Assembly (NCBI GenBank): GCA_030057555.1
Contig: JASGUU010000006.1
Span: 17,198-81,197 of the forward strand
Length of the DNA stretch: 64,000 bases
Source of the DNA: Bacillota bacterium
Lineage (GTDB): Bacteria; Bacillota; Clostridia; Saccharofermentanales; Fastidiosipilaceae
Direction: 5' to 3'
This document shows, in pieces, positions 62,619 through 64,000 of this stretch. The stretch's first letter is position 1, and the number at the start of each line of letters is the position of its first letter. The translations under genes and the position numbers were made by a program. The notes under the pieces were generated by a model that was not told where the DNA came from, searched no databases, and saw nothing but the letters and a program-made list of their open reading frames with translations.

Positions 62619-63476
62619 TCATTGGTTTGCCGATTCTCGTGATCCATGTCCCTTTTTCTTCCAAACCAATGAAACAGTAACGAATGAGAAAAGTTGTGCA
62701 GTCATTACGCGGATTATCATCATTTCATCTGTTCCGGTTTCCGTGATTACATGGAGCAGATTCGTTGCAATACAATTGTTAAAGAAATGGTCAGCCATAC
62801 CTGCATATAAATTCCCTGTCAGCCGATACAGCAGCTGCCACTTTATTCCCATCATCCCGGCAAGTATGATGTATCCGATACTGAGTACAACACATGAACC
62901 TGTATTTATATCACCATCGATAAGATTATGGATGGGTGTAACGATATGCCATATGCCAAATAATAGTGCCTGAAAGAGCATGGCGTATGTCTCAGAATGA
63001 TCCAGACCGGAAACTTGATAGAACAGGCCTCGGAATGTTCCTTCTTCCATGATTACATTGATGATATTAAATAGGATACATATCAATATATGACCAATAC
63101 CAGAATGTACTGCAGTTTCTCCGGTCAATGAAAATCCGGAAGTGAATACACCTAAATCGACAGTATGCCCCTGCTCTTTCAGTATGCTGATCTCAATTCC
63201 ATATGAAATAGCAAACGATGCTACAGCCAGGGCAAATCCGATAAGGATGCTCTTTATAAACCCGGATTCAGCAAATCCTATGTCCGACCATTTCCAGCCT
63301 AAGAGTCGTAAAACAACATACAAACCAATGATGCCAAATAGTTTATTTATGACGTTTTCGCCCAGAATCGTCTCATCCATCCGAAGCACTATGGTTTCAA
63401 ATCCATGTGCAATGATCAATATCGTATATATAATCAAACACGATATTATTGGGTTTTTACGTATTCTTTCATTCAT
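62619..63476 (-). CDS. CPBP-family intramembrane metalloprotease (CAAX-like)
   Basis: The 285-residue membrane protein has about eight helices. The Abi/CPBP motifs are present: EEGTFRG (motif 1, Glu-Glu and Arg), LLFGIWHI (F...H, motif 2) and HFFNNC (motif 3). Bacterial members process or modify membrane-linked peptides and are linked to bacteriocin immunity, among other roles. ATG 63476 is preferred (GAGGAGT ten bases upstream); ATG 63485 is also possible. AT-rich; no biosynthetic partner is adjacent. Confidence 0.85.
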   Translation of the reverse strand: MNERIRKNPIISCLIIYTILIIAHGFETIVLRMDETILGENVINKLFGIIGLYVVLRLLGWKWSDIGFAESGFIKSILIGFALAVASFAISYGIEISILKEQGHTVDLGVFTSGFSLTGETAVHSGIGHILICILFNIINVIMEEGTFRGLFYQVSGLDHSETYAMLFQALLFGIWHIVTPIHNLIDGDINTGSCVVLSIGYIILAGMMGIKWQLLYRLTGNLYAGMADHFFNNCIATNLLHVITETGTDEMMIIRVMTAQLFSFVTVSLVWKKKGHGSRESANQ

Positions 63477-63780
63477 CAAGAACATACTCCTCACTTTAAT
63501 ATCCACTTGGCAAGTAAATCAAAGCGTGTTTGCACCACTTTCCAGTGACCAGTCTTGTTTGAACCCGTCCTGATAAGCTTCCCATTCAATATCATTTCTC
63601 GAATCAATTTTGATCCTAAAACCCTGTTCGTGATTTAGTGTTAACGCTGGACTAAGAATGTCCACCTCCCGCCGGCCTATCTTTGTCCAGTTTGGAAGAG
63701 TGAGCTACTAACCAGTGACGGTACAGCTGTGTAGATCCCTTCGATCTTGCTTCGTTCCTTCTTCGGGTTTTCTCAGCGAT
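63477..63780. other. Intergenic gap near the right edge
   Basis: About 300 bp without a recognised gene. Base composition shifts from AT-rich to GC-richer at about 63650, matching the end of the AT-rich stretch. Confidence 0.45.
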
Positions 63781-63999
63781 TTATTTTGTCCTCTTATCCT
63801 GCTCAGCGTTGACTCTGATGTCGAGCTTGGTGGCCGTCTTGAACTGCGTTCGCGTCATGTTCGTACGCAGTGAAGGAAGCTCAAGAGCCTCGACCAGATC
63901 CAGATACGTTTGGCTGATGTTCGTCGGTGTCAGGGTGACACTGGGCCACTCGCCCTGCATCAGGACAAGTGGAGAGATCAGTGACTTTTGAAGTACAGC
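63781..63999 (-). CDS. C-terminal fragment of an unrecognised protein, cut by the window edge
   Basis: The minus strand is open from the right edge to a TAA at 63781-63783, giving 72 residues that include MQGEWPSVTLTPTNISQTYL and DLVEALELPSLRTNMTR and end QDKRTK. The frame has ordinary codon use and no stops, and looks like a real C-terminus. The family is unknown; given the IS relics nearby a transposase is possible. Confidence 0.45.
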   Translation of the reverse strand, partial: AVLQKSLISPLVLMQGEWPSVTLTPTNISQTYLDLVEALELPSLRTNMTRTQFKTATKLDIRVNAEQDKRTK

Positions 64000-64000
64000 A

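Overview
The window looks like chromosome from a GC-rich (roughly 57-60% by eye) anaerobic Firmicute, most likely a gut-type member of the Clostridia. The reasons are strong AGGAGG-type ribosome binding sites with ATG, GTG and TTG starts, lipoproteins with Thr/Glu/Ala-rich linkers, oxygen-sensitive Fe-S flavoenzymes (FadH-like, AsrC-like), an Eubacterium-type arylsulfotransferase and a clostridial-style NRPS ending in a reductase domain. No rRNA, tRNA or CRISPR array was recognised. Everything here is read by eye; no database search was run.

Layout. 0-8 kb: catabolic and housekeeping genes (sugar-phosphate isomerase fragment, VOC protein, GH29 fucosidase, FadH-like flavoenzyme, MutT, an HTH/membrane-protein pair with an iterated operator, an acetamidase). 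8.2-14.6 kb: a methyltransferase plus dipeptide/nickel-type ABC importer operon behind a short leader with a 13-codon ORF and a terminator whose 5' arm is shared with a competing hairpin. 14.6-20.5 kb: a lipoprotein, then a sulfur-handling group (YeiH-like exporter, CoA-disulfide reductase with rhodanese domain, AsrC-like siroheme protein). 20.5-23.4 kb: a FecBCD-type metal-chelate importer. 23.4-30.5 kb: a relic of an alkylsulfatase, a LuxR-type regulator, a phosphatase/kinase plus STAS partner-switch pair, and an intact metallo-beta-lactamase-fold alkylsulfatase homologue with altered metal ligands.

30.9-43.8 kb is a compact biosynthetic cluster: Sfp-type phosphopantetheinyl transferase, a 2986-residue NRPS (A-T-C-A-T-C-A-T-R), a MATE exporter fused to a GHKL-type ATPase domain, and a PaaK-like acyl-adenylating enzyme. 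The order predicts a tripeptide-length product released by reduction as an aldehyde or alcohol. The first adenylation domain lacks the Asp that normally holds the alpha-amino group, so the starter may not be an ordinary amino acid.

44.2-47.4 kb: thioredoxin reductase, thioredoxin and an arylsulfate sulfotransferase in one minus-strand operon. 48.8-53.9 kb: an RNA-repair operon (two WYL regulators, the distal one frameshifted, then a Ro60/TROVE protein and the RNA ligase RtcB), with a structured non-coding stretch ahead of the Ro gene. 54.7-57.7 kb: an OFA-type MFS transporter and a formylglycine sulfatase. 58-64 kb: HEAT-repeat and unknown proteins, then a visibly AT-richer stretch with IS relics, a lipoprotein, a small orphan and a CPBP protease, ending in a truncated reading frame at the window edge. 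Several sulfate-ester and sulfur genes (alkylsulfatase homologue and relic, arylsulfotransferase, sulfatase, siroheme reductase, YeiH) make organosulfur use a theme of the region.
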